From contig NZ_CP109149.1 of NCBI RefSeq assembly GCF_035920345.1, positions 9,052,001 through 9,116,000 on the forward strand: a stretch of 64,000 bases of DNA. Direction: 5' to 3'. This document shows, one piece after another, positions 41,367 through 49,360 of this stretch. The stretch is from Nocardia vinacea (GTDB taxonomy: Bacteria > Actinomycetota > Actinomycetes > Mycobacteriales > Mycobacteriaceae). Positions within the stretch are counted from its first letter, which is position 1, and every line of letters starts with the position of its first letter. The notes beneath the pieces were generated by a model. That model was not told the origin of the DNA. It did no database searches and saw only the letters and a list, made by a program, of their open reading frames with translations. Both the position numbers and the translations under genes were made by a program.

Positions 41367-44300
41367 GTGTCCGACGGCAAGGCCGAGGGGACGCAACGCG
41401 ACCTGACTTTCGGCATCGCAGCGGAACTGGCTGCGGCCGGGTTCGCCGACGCCCAAGAGATCGGCCGCGGCGCGTTCGGCATCGTGTACCGATGCACCGA
41501 GTCCGCACTCGATCGGGACGTGGCGGTCAAGGTGCTCGGCTCCACGGTCGACGATGACGACCGGACCCGCTTCCTGCGCGAACAACGTGCGCTGGGGAAG
41601 TTCTCGACTCACCCGAATATCGTCCAGGTGCTGACGACCGACGTCACCCCCACCGGACGGCCGTTCATCGTGATGCCCTTCCACCTCAGGGGCTCACTCG
41701 ACGCTCGGATTCGCGCAGACGGACCGTTGCCGTGGCAGGACGTGCTGGCCGTGGGCGTGAAGTTGGCGGGTGCGCTGGCGACCGCGCACGCCTGCGGCGT
41801 CATCCATCGCGACGTCAATCCCGCAAATGTGCTGATCAGCGACTACGGTGAACCGCAGCTGTCGGACTTCGGTATCGCGCGCATCGGCGGCGCATTCGAG
41901 ACAGCGGCGGGACTCGTTGCGGGGACCCCCGCCTACACGGCTCCGGAGGTGATACGCGGCGAACCTCCGACGGTTCTCTCCGATATCTACGGGCTGGGCG
42001 CGACGCTGTTCGCGGTTCTCACCGGACACGCCGCGTTCGAGCGCCAGTCGGGCGAGTCGATGGTGGCGCAGTTCGTGCGCATCACCTCCGAACCCGTACC
42101 CGACCTGCGAGCCGCCGGTGTACCGGCAATGGTGTGCGCCATCCTGGAAGCCGCGATGGCCACCGACCCCGCCGACCGGCCCGCCACCGCCCGGGACGTC
42201 GGCGAGCGGTTGCGCACCGTGCAGTTCTCCTGCGGGCTGCCGGTGGACACGATGGCCGCCCCGGAGCCCGACGGACCCGTCGAAACCGTGTCGGTCGCGG
42301 GCGGTCCGCCGATCCCGCCGACAACGTCGACCGCCGCAAGCATGTTGCCGCCGCAATCGGCCCCGAAGACCCGGTTCCGTCCACCGACGACGCTGCGCCG
42401 GCTGGTGAATCGCCCGCGGTTGCTGGAGACCTTACGGGAGGGACAATCCAGGCGACTGGTCCTCATTCATGGCCCGGCCGGTTTCGGCAAGAGCAGCCTG
42501 GCCGCACAGTGGGCGCATGCGCTCGACGTGGACGGCGTCCGGGCGGCCTGGTTGGCGATCGCCGAGGACGACAACAATGTCGTGTGGTTCCTGAGCCACT
42601 TGGTGGAGGCGATTCGGCAGGTCCGTCCCGCGCTCGCGATCGAACTGACGCAGATTCTCGAGGAGCATTCCGCCGCCGCGGCGCCGCAGGTGATGACGGC
42701 CCTGATCAACGAGATCGACGACAATGCGGAGCCCGTTGCCGTCGTGATCGACGATTGGCACTTGGTGACCAGTCCGGCGACCCTCGCCGCGATGGAGTTC
42801 CTGCTCGACAACGGGGGCCAGTACCTGCGATTGATCGTCACCAGCCGCACTCGCACCGGTCTTCCGTTGGGGCGCATGAGCGTTCAGGACGAACTGGTGG
42901 AAATCGACGAGACCGCACTGCGCTTCGATTCCGGGGAAACGACGGATTTCCTGGTCGGTGCGAAGAGATTGCACCTATCCGACGCCGATGTCGACCGGCT
43001 GCGCGAGTCGACGGAGGGCTGGGTGGCGGCGTTGCAGCTCGCCTCACTGTCACTGCGCGGCAAGGAGGATCCCGGTGGCTACCTGGACCAGATCACGGGG
43101 CAGCACTACGCCATCGGCGAATACCTGATGGAAAACGTCGTCGGTGAGCTCGAACCGACGATGCTCGACTTCGTCATTCGGACCGCGGTCACCGACACCA
43201 TCTGCGGAGGTCTCGCGGAGGCGCTGACCGGAGTGCGGTCCGGGCAGGAACAGCTCGAGGAGGTCCGGCGCCGAGACCTGTTCCTGCGCAGCATCGATGA
43301 CGAGCTGCGGTGGTTCCGCTATCACGCGCTCTTCGCGGACTTCTTGCGCCGCAGACTGATCCGGCAGCATCCCGGCTTGCTCGAACAGCTCCATCTGATC
43401 GCGTCGACCTGGTTTGCCGGGCACGAAATGCTCACCGAAGCCGTGGATCACGCACTCGCGGCCGGCGCCGCCGAGCAGGCGAAACAACTGGTGCAAGAAC
43501 ACGCCGACACGCTGATCGAAGATTCCCGCATGGCCACCTTCCTAGGGCTGGTGAAGAAGCTGCCCGCCGCGATCACGGTTGCCGATCCACAACTGCAACT
43601 GTCGGTGGCCTGGGCCAACATCTCGCTGCAGCGCCCTGCCGCCACCCGGAACGCGCTGGATCGCGTGGACGCGGCACTGGCAACCGCCGCACCGGACGAT
43701 CCCGGGACCGCGGATCTGCGCATCCAGGCCGATGTGACGCGAGCCGCGGAATACCTTGTGACGGACCGGTTCAAGGATTTCCCGGATGCCGCCGAGGCAT
43801 GGCTGGGGCAGCCGGTACGACCGTTCTTCGCCAGCGTCGCGGCCACCACCGCGGAAGCGGCCGCCTACTACCGTTTCGACTTTGCCGGCGCCCGCCGCTG
43901 GCACGCATGGGCCGAGCCCTACCGGACGCGCATCAACGGCCCGGCCGGCGTGGTGTATGGCACCTGCATCGCGGGCCAAGCCACCGCCGAAGAACTCGAT
44001 ATCGCCGGCGCCGAGGCGCTCTTCCGCTCCGCGCTCACCCTCGCCCGGAGTACCGGCAGCCAATCCCACGCGACTCGGATGGCCAGCGGGCTGCTCGGTG
44101 AATTGCTCTACCAGAAAGGGCAATACGCCGAAGCCGCCGAGCTGCTGACATCCGGCCCCGGCGTCGCGGCCGGCGCTATGGAATTCCTGGTCGCCACCTA
44201 CGGGACCGGTGCCAGGCTGGTGGCAATGCGCGGCGATCTCGATGCCGCACGAAGACGGTTGGACGAGGGGCAAATGGTCGCGGAGCATATCGCCCTGCCA

Positions 44301-44795
44301 CGGTTGACCGCCCGCATTGTGAACGAGCGGGTACGCCTGGGTCTGCCGATCACCGACGCAGACCGGCAGACGCTAGAGCACCTGCCCGCGTACCAGCGGC
44401 AACCGAACCACCCACTCGCGATCACCGCCGAACTCACCCACGAGTCGGCCATTCGTCTGCTACTCGCCCAACAGTCACCGGCCGCCGCCGAGCGCTGCGT
44501 CGCCGCCGCCGAACAGATCCTCGCTGAAATCCGTACCCAACCTCGCCCCCGCGCTCTCTTACAGGCTCAATTGCTATACGGCGGTTGCCTTTCCGTCGCC
44601 GGACGAACCGATCAGGCGATCGCCTGCCTGACTCCGGCACTTTCCCGCTGCGCCGAACTCGGTCTCGTCCGAGTGGCCGTAGACAGTGCCCCCGCGCTTG
44701 CGCCGGTCGTGGAAGCCCTGCTCGCTGCCCCGGAGGCACCCGACCGCCCACCCCGATCTTTCCTGCGACAGATCCTGAACGAGATCGACGCCTGA
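41367..44795 (+). CDS. PknK-like Ser/Thr kinase with MalT-type ATPase and TPR region
   Basis: A 1142-residue cytosolic signalling protein. Residues about 25-290 are a protein kinase: glycine loop GRGAFGIVYRC, VAVKVL lysine, HRDVNPANVL, SDFGIARI and GTPAYTAPEV. From about 345 it carries a MalT/LuxR-type STAND ATPase, with Walker A GPAGFGKSSLA (about 369) and Walker B VAVVIDDWHL. A helical, TPR-like C-terminus follows without a terminal LuxR DNA-binding domain. Size and order match mycobacterial PknK (about 1110 residues). The catalytic-loop Lys of HRDxKPxN is Asn here, which may weaken activity. Start GTG 41367 is uncertain. A degenerate terminator follows. Confidence 0.87.
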   Translation: MSDGKAEGTQRDLTFGIAAELAAAGFADAQEIGRGAFGIVYRCTESALDRDVAVKVLGSTVDDDDRTRFLREQRALGKFSTHPNIVQVLTTDVTPTGRPFIVMPFHLRGSLDARIRADGPLPWQDVLAVGVKLAGALATAHACGVIHRDVNPANVLISDYGEPQLSDFGIARIGGAFETAAGLVAGTPAYTAPEVIRGEPPTVLSDIYGLGATLFAVLTGHAAFERQSGESMVAQFVRITSEPVPDLRAAGVPAMVCAILEAAMATDPADRPATARDVGERLRTVQFSCGLPVDTMAAPEPDGPVETVSVAGGPPIPPTTSTAASMLPPQSAPKTRFRPPTTLRRLVNRPRLLETLREGQSRRLVLIHGPAGFGKSSLAAQWAHALDVDGVRAAWLAIAEDDNNVVWFLSHLVEAIRQVRPALAIELTQILEEHSAAAAPQVMTALINEIDDNAEPVAVVIDDWHLVTSPATLAAMEFLLDNGGQYLRLIVTSRTRTGLPLGRMSVQDELVEIDETALRFDSGETTDFLVGAKRLHLSDADVDRLRESTEGWVAALQLASLSLRGKEDPGGYLDQITGQHYAIGEYLMENVVGELEPTMLDFVIRTAVTDTICGGLAEALTGVRSGQEQLEEVRRRDLFLRSIDDELRWFRYHALFADFLRRRLIRQHPGLLEQLHLIASTWFAGHEMLTEAVDHALAAGAAEQAKQLVQEHADTLIEDSRMATFLGLVKKLPAAITVADPQLQLSVAWANISLQRPAATRNALDRVDAALATAAPDDPGTADLRIQADVTRAAEYLVTDRFKDFPDAAEAWLGQPVRPFFASVAATTAEAAAYYRFDFAGARRWHAWAEPYRTRINGPAGVVYGTCIAGQATAEELDIAGAEALFRSALTLARSTGSQSHATRMASGLLGELLYQKGQYAEAAELLTSGPGVAAGAMEFLVATYGTGARLVAMRGDLDAARRRLDEGQMVAEHIALPRLTARIVNERVRLGLPITDADRQTLEHLPAYQRQPNHPLAITAELTHESAIRLLLAQQSPAAAERCVAAAEQILAEIRTQPRPRALLQAQLLYGGCLSVAGRTDQAIACLTPALSRCAELGLVRVAVDSAPALAPVVEALLAAPEAPDRPPRSFLRQILNEIDA

Positions 44796-44811
44796 GAGCT
44801 GAAACAGGATG

Positions 44812-44843
44812 GGCCTCAGTCCATTACGTGTCAGACTCAGGCC
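44812..44843 (+). terminator. Degenerate terminator hairpin after the kinase gene
   Basis: GGCCTCAGTC and GACTCAGGCC pair except for one C-C mismatch, loop about 12 nt. It is a diverged copy of the perfect hairpin at 46707-46744; both share CCATTACGTGT. Confidence 0.6.
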
Positions 44844-44870
44844 GTTGACCCCGATCGCTTCGGGGCGCTG

Positions 44871-44985
44871 TTAGGTGGTGAGCGGGGTCGACTCGCCGTC
44901 TTGCACGCCTGCCGCGAATGCATCCCACTCGCCAGGTGTCGGATTACCGGTCGCGTCGAAACATTGACCTCGGCATTGGCCGCCC
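44871..44985 (-). pseudogene. Chimeric DUF397 remnant joined to a glutamine-synthetase gene fragment
   Basis: Read on the minus strand, 44939-44871 encodes TPGEWDAFAAGVQDGESTPL and a stop, the C-terminal half of a DUF397 protein nearly identical to that at 46769-46981. Its upstream half is replaced by 44985-44940, a copy of an internal piece of the glutamine-synthetase-like gene (40055-40101) with one deleted and one changed base. The junction keeps a plausible in-frame GNP/TPGEW join, but the deletion breaks the frame upstream and no start is present. It is a recombination relic. Confidence 0.8.
44940..44985 (-). repeat. 47-bp duplication of glutamine-synthetase-like gene interior
   Basis: CGGATTACCGGTCGCGTCGA and the following 26 bases match 40055-40101 except for one missing T and one C/T change. 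The same codons (NAEV-CFDATGNP) are recognisable. Confidence 0.85.
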
Positions 44986-45404
44986 GGTCCTTCTTGCGCG
45001 GGTAAATGCGACGTGATATCGGACAGATTCGGTTTATCTAACAAGGCGAGATGCTTGTGGTGGCATCACTCGCCGCAAAAGCGGCGCGGAAAAAGCCGGT
45101 GACGTTTGCCACGGGCGTAGGTGTAGTTGGGGTCGTTGTCCTCGCGGAAGTGGCGGATGGTGTTGTCGAGGCAGCTCTGCAGGTGGGATTGGAGGAGTTG
45201 GGGTCAGCGGGATCGGCGCGGAGGACATTGTCGTTGTGGCGCAACAGGTATCGGCCATCGGGGAAGCCCAATGGTGTGGAGATCGCGGGCCGTGGTGGGG
45301 GGCGATCGGTGATGGGCTCGGGCAGACTGCGCCGCCGGTATCATCCAAACACCCGCGACAACTAAAACGGAATCAATCCGCCCAGCAGTGAGAAATGTAG
45401 CTTC
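44986..45404. other. Gene-poor gap of about 420 nt
   Basis: Between the DUF397 relic and the secreted esterase. Frames on both strands stay open for 60-100 codons because of base composition, but their products (for example a Thr/Pro-rich minus-strand frame over 45038-45271) show no domain or ribosome-binding site. From about 45340 it becomes AT-richer (ACAACTAAAACGGAATCAAT), probably the esterase promoter region. Confidence 0.4.
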
Positions 45405-46610
45405 GTGATCTTTACTTGGCGTGTGTCTTGCTATCTCGGAGAACCCGCAGCGCGGTCGGTCGGCGTCGGAGTAGGGAGCAAAAGGAATAAATCACCCGAA
45501 AGCTCCGATATCGGACTCGAGCGTCCAGCGTGGTGGGCCGCGACGTTGCGGGTTGTCGGCGAAGTTGCCTCGGTAGTGTCGGTAGTGCTGCTGGCTGTCG
45601 GCACGGCTGCTGCCGAGGCGCCTACGTCGGGCCCGGACCTCGGGCCGCCGGGCGGATATCACGCTCCCGCCGAGAGCGGCACCGGCCTTCCTGCCCAGCC
45701 GGTCATTACCGGGATCGAGCCGATCACCGACCGTTGGCTGCGGGTGTCCGTGCAATCGCCGTCGATGAATCGGGTCGTACAGGTGCAGGTGCTGCTCCCG
45801 GCCGACCGCAGCCGGCCGCGACCCACCCTGTACATGCTCGACGGGCGCGGCGCTCCCGAGAACGCCAGCAGCTGGACCGAGTACGGGCACGCGGTGGAGT
45901 TCTTCGCCGACAAGAACGTCAACGTCGTGCTGACCACCGGAGGGCCCGCCAACCTCTACGCCGACTGGCAACGCCGAGACCCCGTCCTGGGCACCAACAA
46001 ATGGGAAACCTTTCTCATCCGCGAACTGCCCCCACTGATCGACGCTCAGTTCGAGGGCAACGGGCACAAGGCAATCGAAGGCGTGTCGATGGGCGGCGAG
46101 GCCGCGATGATGCTTACGATGCGCAACCCGGACGCCTACCGGGCGGTGGCGGCCCACAGCGGCTGCTACAGCGTCGCCCCAGGGCCCGGGCAAGCCCAGG
46201 CCCGCGCGATCGTGAAAACCTACGGCGGCGACCCCGACAACATGTTCGGGACCACCGACGATCCCGACTGGATCGCCCACGACGTCATGACACACGCGGA
46301 AGCCCTGCGCGGCACCGCAATCTACCTGTCCAGCGGCAGCGGGATTCCGGGGGAGCACGATATTCCCGGCCAGGTGGACGACTTCGCCGACGCCATCACC
46401 GTTGGTGGCTCCCTGGAAGCAGGCGCGTACGTATGCCTTGCCAAGCTCTCCGATCGGCTGGCGAAACTGCGGATTCCCGCGACGGTGAACCTGCGGCCCA
46501 CCGGCACGCATTCGTGGCCGTATTGGGCCGACGAATTGGTCCGGTCCTGGCCGCTCATCTCCCACGCGCTCGACATCGACACGTCGTTGTCGACCACGGA
46601 CCACAAGTAG
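45405..46610 (+). CDS. Secreted alpha/beta-hydrolase esterase (antigen-85/mycolyltransferase-like)
   Basis: A 401-residue exported protein. A signal sequence is predicted around residues 47-72 (VVGEVASVVSVVLLAVGTAA), so the true start may be later than GTG 45405. The mature domain resembles the antigen 85/esterase D family: LYMLDGRGAPEN, LTTGGPANLYADWQ, and KWETFLIRELPPLID. The nucleophile is in EGVSMGGEAAM (about 228; G-x-S-M-G-G) and the likely catalytic His in GTHSWPYWADEL near the C-terminus. These enzymes transfer or hydrolyse mycolyl groups in the cell wall. The gene is flanked by duplicated terminator/DUF397 sequence. Confidence 0.8.
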   Translation: MIFTWRVSCYLGEPAARSVGVGVGSKRNKSPESSDIGLERPAWWAATLRVVGEVASVVSVVLLAVGTAAAEAPTSGPDLGPPGGYHAPAESGTGLPAQPVITGIEPITDRWLRVSVQSPSMNRVVQVQVLLPADRSRPRPTLYMLDGRGAPENASSWTEYGHAVEFFADKNVNVVLTTGGPANLYADWQRRDPVLGTNKWETFLIRELPPLIDAQFEGNGHKAIEGVSMGGEAAMMLTMRNPDAYRAVAAHSGCYSVAPGPGQAQARAIVKTYGGDPDNMFGTTDDPDWIAHDVMTHAEALRGTAIYLSSGSGIPGEHDIPGQVDDFADAITVGGSLEAGAYVCLAKLSDRLAKLRIPATVNLRPTGTHSWPYWADELVRSWPLISHALDIDTSLSTTDHK

Positions 46611-46706
46611 GGCCGGTAGCGGCAGGCCGACGCGCGCATCTTCGAAACGATCGAACGTCTCTCGCCGCTGCTCAGTGGTCGATCTGGATTCGCTGGCTGA
46701 AAACCT

Positions 46707-46744
46707 AACGGCCTCAGTCCATTACGTGTGGGACTGAGGCCGTT
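46707..46744. terminator. Perfect bidirectional terminator hairpin
   Basis: AACGGCCTCAGTCC and GGACTGAGGCCGTT form a perfect 14-bp stem with a 10-nt loop. It lies between the esterase gene (plus) and the convergent DUF397 gene (minus). A degenerate copy is at 44812-44843. Confidence 0.85.
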
Positions 46745-46768
46745 GGCTGTGGTCGGGTAGGGGAGTTG

Positions 46769-46981
46769 TTACGCGGTGGGGTAGGTGAACTCACCGTCTT
46801 GTACGCCTGCTGCGAAGGCATCCCATTCGCCGGGAGTGAATACCAGTGCTGGGCCGGTTGGATTCTTCGAGTCTCGGACGCCGACGCTGCTTCCGTCGAG
46901 CCATGCCACTTCGACGCATTGGGCGCTGCCTTCGCTGTAGCTGCTCTTGAACCAGTTCACCCCGGATAGGTCAACGCTCAC
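46769..46981 (-). CDS. DUF397 protein
   Basis: A 70-residue DUF397 protein with the family pattern: WFKSSYSEGSAQCVEVAWL, then SVGVRDSKNPTGPALVF and TPGEWDAFAAGV. Proteins of this type are usually encoded directly after an XRE-family DUF5753 regulator in actinomycetes; some such pairs influence development, and a toxin-antitoxin-like role has been suggested. Here it starts at GTG 46981 inside the XRE gene (11-bp overlap), so the two are translationally coupled. A decayed second copy lies at 44871-44939. Confidence 0.92.
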   Translation of the reverse strand: MSVDLSGVNWFKSSYSEGSAQCVEVAWLDGSSVGVRDSKNPTGPALVFTPGEWDAFAAGVQDGEFTYPTA

Positions 46982-47879
46982 GACGCTCGTGCTCCTTCGC
47001 TACCTGCCGCAACAGGTTTCTGCTTTCCACCTCATCCAGACATGCATCCTGGATGGCCGTAGCAAGCTCACTATAGAACCGTACGTCGGCTGGCTTCTCG
47101 AGATAGACGTCCTGCGCTGCGCCGCCGTCGATAAATACCACTGGAGGCTCGACTGGTTCCCCCTTGGTGGTGCGCTCGAACTCCAGGATGATGAACGAAC
47201 TGTAGGGCGTCCCCCAGGTCAAGCCTGCACTGAAGGGATGTATCCGCAGCGTGATGTTGGGTCGCTTGGACATTTCGGCGAGATGCTTCAATTGCGCGGC
47301 CATGATTCTCGGGGTGCCGATCACTCGGTGAAGCACCGACTCGTGCAGGATCACCTCCAACTGGATCGGGTTCGTCTTGCGCTTGATGAGAGCTTGTCGC
47401 TTCATCCGGTGCTCCACGCGCCGGTCGACGTCCTCGGGACTGGTGAACTTGGGGAACGCGCCGATGATTGCGCGGGCGTACTCGGCCGTCTGGAGCAGGC
47501 CGGGGACATGTTGCTCGTGGTAGGTGGTGAGTCGGCGTGCTGCGGCTTCGAGCCCGACATACATGCTGAACGCGGTGCTGAAAAGGCCGCCGTATACGTG
47601 GTACCAATTCTTGAACCTGGCTTGGGTCGCGAGATCGACTGCGGCACGGGTGTCTTCGCGTCCAACGTCGTACACCTCACACAGTGCCTGCACATCCTGC
47701 CTCTGGACCTTCTGAATCTGTCCGGTCTCGATGCGCTGCAGCACGGCTCTCGATAGGTCGACCAATTGGGCGGCTTCGGCGATCGTGAATCCGGTTGCTT
47801 CGCGGCGATCGCGAAGGAACCGTCCGAGCTGGCGGCGCGGCAGGGTCGACGATGGGCCATCCTCTTCGGTGCTGGTCAC
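46971..47879 (-). CDS. XRE-family regulator with DUF5753 domain
   Basis: A 302-residue regulator. The helix-turn-helix lies at about 18-70 (LGRFLRDRREATGFTIAEAA, LSRAVLQRIETGQ). The DUF5753 ligand/partner domain occupies about 115-295 (YHEQHVPGLLQTAEYARAII, RQALIKRKTNPIQLEVILHE). The start is GTG 47879 with AGGAG 7 nt upstream; a much longer frame extends to 48575 but overlaps the divergent promoter region. It is paired with the DUF397 gene by an 11-bp overlap. Confidence 0.92.
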   Translation of the reverse strand: MTSTEEDGPSSTLPRRQLGRFLRDRREATGFTIAEAAQLVDLSRAVLQRIETGQIQKVQRQDVQALCEVYDVGREDTRAAVDLATQARFKNWYHVYGGLFSTAFSMYVGLEAAARRLTTYHEQHVPGLLQTAEYARAIIGAFPKFTSPEDVDRRVEHRMKRQALIKRKTNPIQLEVILHESVLHRVIGTPRIMAAQLKHLAEMSKRPNITLRIHPFSAGLTWGTPYSSFIILEFERTTKGEPVEPPVVFIDGGAAQDVYLEKPADVRFYSELATAIQDACLDEVESRNLLRQVAKEHERRER

Positions 47880-48109
47880 GGGGGTCTCCTGGAATCGAGT
47901 CACATCGGATCGGAAACTGAGCCTGTTTTCACCACGGAACCGAGTCCCGTTCTGGCGCTTCGGAGCAATCGCAATCGAGTTCTCGTTTCTGCTGGCCGCG
48001 AGCAGTTGCTGATGCTGTGCTGTGCACGGCGTTCGAGATGAGAACTGATGAGGCGCGAGACCTGCTCGGCCGCCACCCACCGTAATCCATCGACCGAAGG
48101 GGCGGAGCG

Positions 48110-48478
48110 ATGATGAACAATCAAGTGGCAGAAGTAGATACCGGGCGATTCGACACGCCCAAGGCGGTCGGATTCGTGCGCGGTGACGTGTCCGGACTCG
48201 CTGCACCCCGGCACGCGAGCGCAGTGATGCAACACGCCGGGTTACTCGGCTATCAGTACGTGTACACGATACGGCCGCCGCAGGACACTCCCGATCCGAT
48301 CGGTTACGCGCTCGGCATCGCGTCCGGGCTCGGTGTGGCCGCGATCGTGGTCTACGACCTGGCGCAGGTCGATGATCAACCGGCGCGCGTGTGTGAGGAC
48401 TTCGATCTCGAAACCGTGTGTCCCGCAACGACATGGGCCAGAGTCGCACACCCGACCGTTGAGACGGGAGCGGCGTGA
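48110..48478 (+). CDS. Hypothetical protein, 122 aa, in XRE-divergent small-gene operon
   Basis: A 122-residue soluble protein of unknown family. Its centre (YTIRPPQDTPDPIGYALGIA, then GLGVAAIVVYDLAQV) looks like an alternating alpha/beta fold, loosely recalling the N-terminal region of resolvase-type proteins but without their catalytic Ser motif. GGAG precedes the ATG pair. It is divergent from the XRE-DUF397 pair and overlaps the next gene (GTGATG/TGA), so the three small genes 48110-49072 form one operon. Confidence 0.6.
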   Translation: MMNNQVAEVDTGRFDTPKAVGFVRGDVSGLAAPRHASAVMQHAGLLGYQYVYTIRPPQDTPDPIGYALGIASGLGVAAIVVYDLAQVDDQPARVCEDFDLETVCPATTWARVAHPTVETGAA

Positions 48479-48807
48479 TGGGGGAGGACACGATCCTGGC
48501 ACCGCCGAGTGTTTGCGGGTATGCCGATATCGAGTTGGCGCACGAGCAGATGCGCGCGCACCGCGCCTGTCGCATCGGGCGGTGCGTGTGGAAGGCGGCG
48601 GCGTATTACACGCTGGTTGATGCGGGTCGCCTTGCGCCACAGTCGTTGACGCCGCGTGAGCGTGCTGCCGCTCGCGGGCTCGAGTTCCCACCGATCGGCA
48701 GCCAGGTGCACGCGGGCGGTGGGCCGACGTTGCGAACCCTGCGTGAGGTGCTGGACAAACTCACCGAACTAACGCTGCCGGGCGCGGACGGCGGTGACCA
48801 CGGGTAG
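48475..48807 (+). CDS. Hypothetical protein, 110 aa, Cys-containing
   Basis: A 110-residue protein overlapping its neighbours at both ends. It has a helical, His/Arg/Cys-rich segment (HEQMRAHRACRIGRCVWKAA, residues about 24-43) resembling small actinomycete proteins encoded beside XRE-DUF397 loci. GTG 48475 or the next-codon ATG may start it. No catalytic motif is seen. Confidence 0.55.
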   Translation: MMGEDTILAPPSVCGYADIELAHEQMRAHRACRIGRCVWKAAAYYTLVDAGRLAPQSLTPRERAAARGLEFPPIGSQVHAGGGPTLRTLREVLDKLTELTLPGADGGDHG

Positions 48808-49072
48808 TCGGTCCGGGATGAGCGAGCATCGCACCGAGGTGGACGGCTGGCAGGCGATCTGGCGGATCGACAATTGCTGCATTCGAATGATGTTGGTGCG
48901 CAATCTATCCGAATCGGAAACGCTGATCTCGATGCCGAGCGTCGTCGCCGCGCCGGATCTGGTGCAGGTCCGTGAGCGGTTCCCGGAACTTGCGCGGTTG
49001 TGGGACGCGGTACGGCACGAATATTGGGTTGAATCCCTCGGCCCCGGGAGCAACGGCGCACGATCTGACTGA
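48794..49072 (+). CDS. Hypothetical protein, 92 aa
   Basis: A 92-residue protein with GWQAIWRIDNCCIRMMLVRN and ERFPELARLWDAVRHEYWVE. Trp, Cys and charged residues suggest a folded small domain. It starts at GTG 48794 (overlapping the previous stop) or ATG 48818; both keep the operon arrangement. The family is not recognised. The next 288 nt to 49360 hold no convincing gene: a minus-strand frame over 48905-49330 lies antisense to this gene and shows no domain. Confidence 0.5.
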   Translation: MTTGSRSGMSEHRTEVDGWQAIWRIDNCCIRMMLVRNLSESETLISMPSVVAAPDLVQVRERFPELARLWDAVRHEYWVESLGPGSNGARSD

Positions 49073-49360
49073 CCGGCATCGATCACGTGAATGGCCCGCA
49101 CGGGCATAGGTCGGAACTAGTGCCGAGTCCAGATTGCTTGCTGCGCTATCCGCCTCCGGCAGCTCGCCGAGCGTAGTGATATGGCGGTCGAATTCGGCGT
49201 GGGCGACCACCATTCGGCTATGTTCGACGGAACCCATCGCCCGAGCAGCGATACGGGCAGAAGCTGTCTGGATACGGAACCAGCTGCTGGCCCGGCTGTT
49301 CGGGCCTTTGCGATCGCCAACTGAATGCACCGGTGAGGCTGCGGCTGAATGTCGAAGATC

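Noticed and set aside
45038..45365. Overlapping plus and minus frames in the gap before the esterase gene
   Set aside because: No ribosome-binding site, no recognised domain, low-complexity Thr/Pro or Gly/Val composition.
47880..48575. Long N-terminal extension of the XRE regulator
   Set aside because: Arg/Pro/Ser-rich non-family sequence crossing the divergent promoter and the start of the opposite gene; GTG 47879 has a good ribosome-binding site.
48905..49330. 141-codon minus-strand frame between the small-gene operon and the beta-propeller gene
   Set aside because: Partly antisense to the 92-aa gene and without start signal or domain; left unannotated although some relic cannot be excluded.
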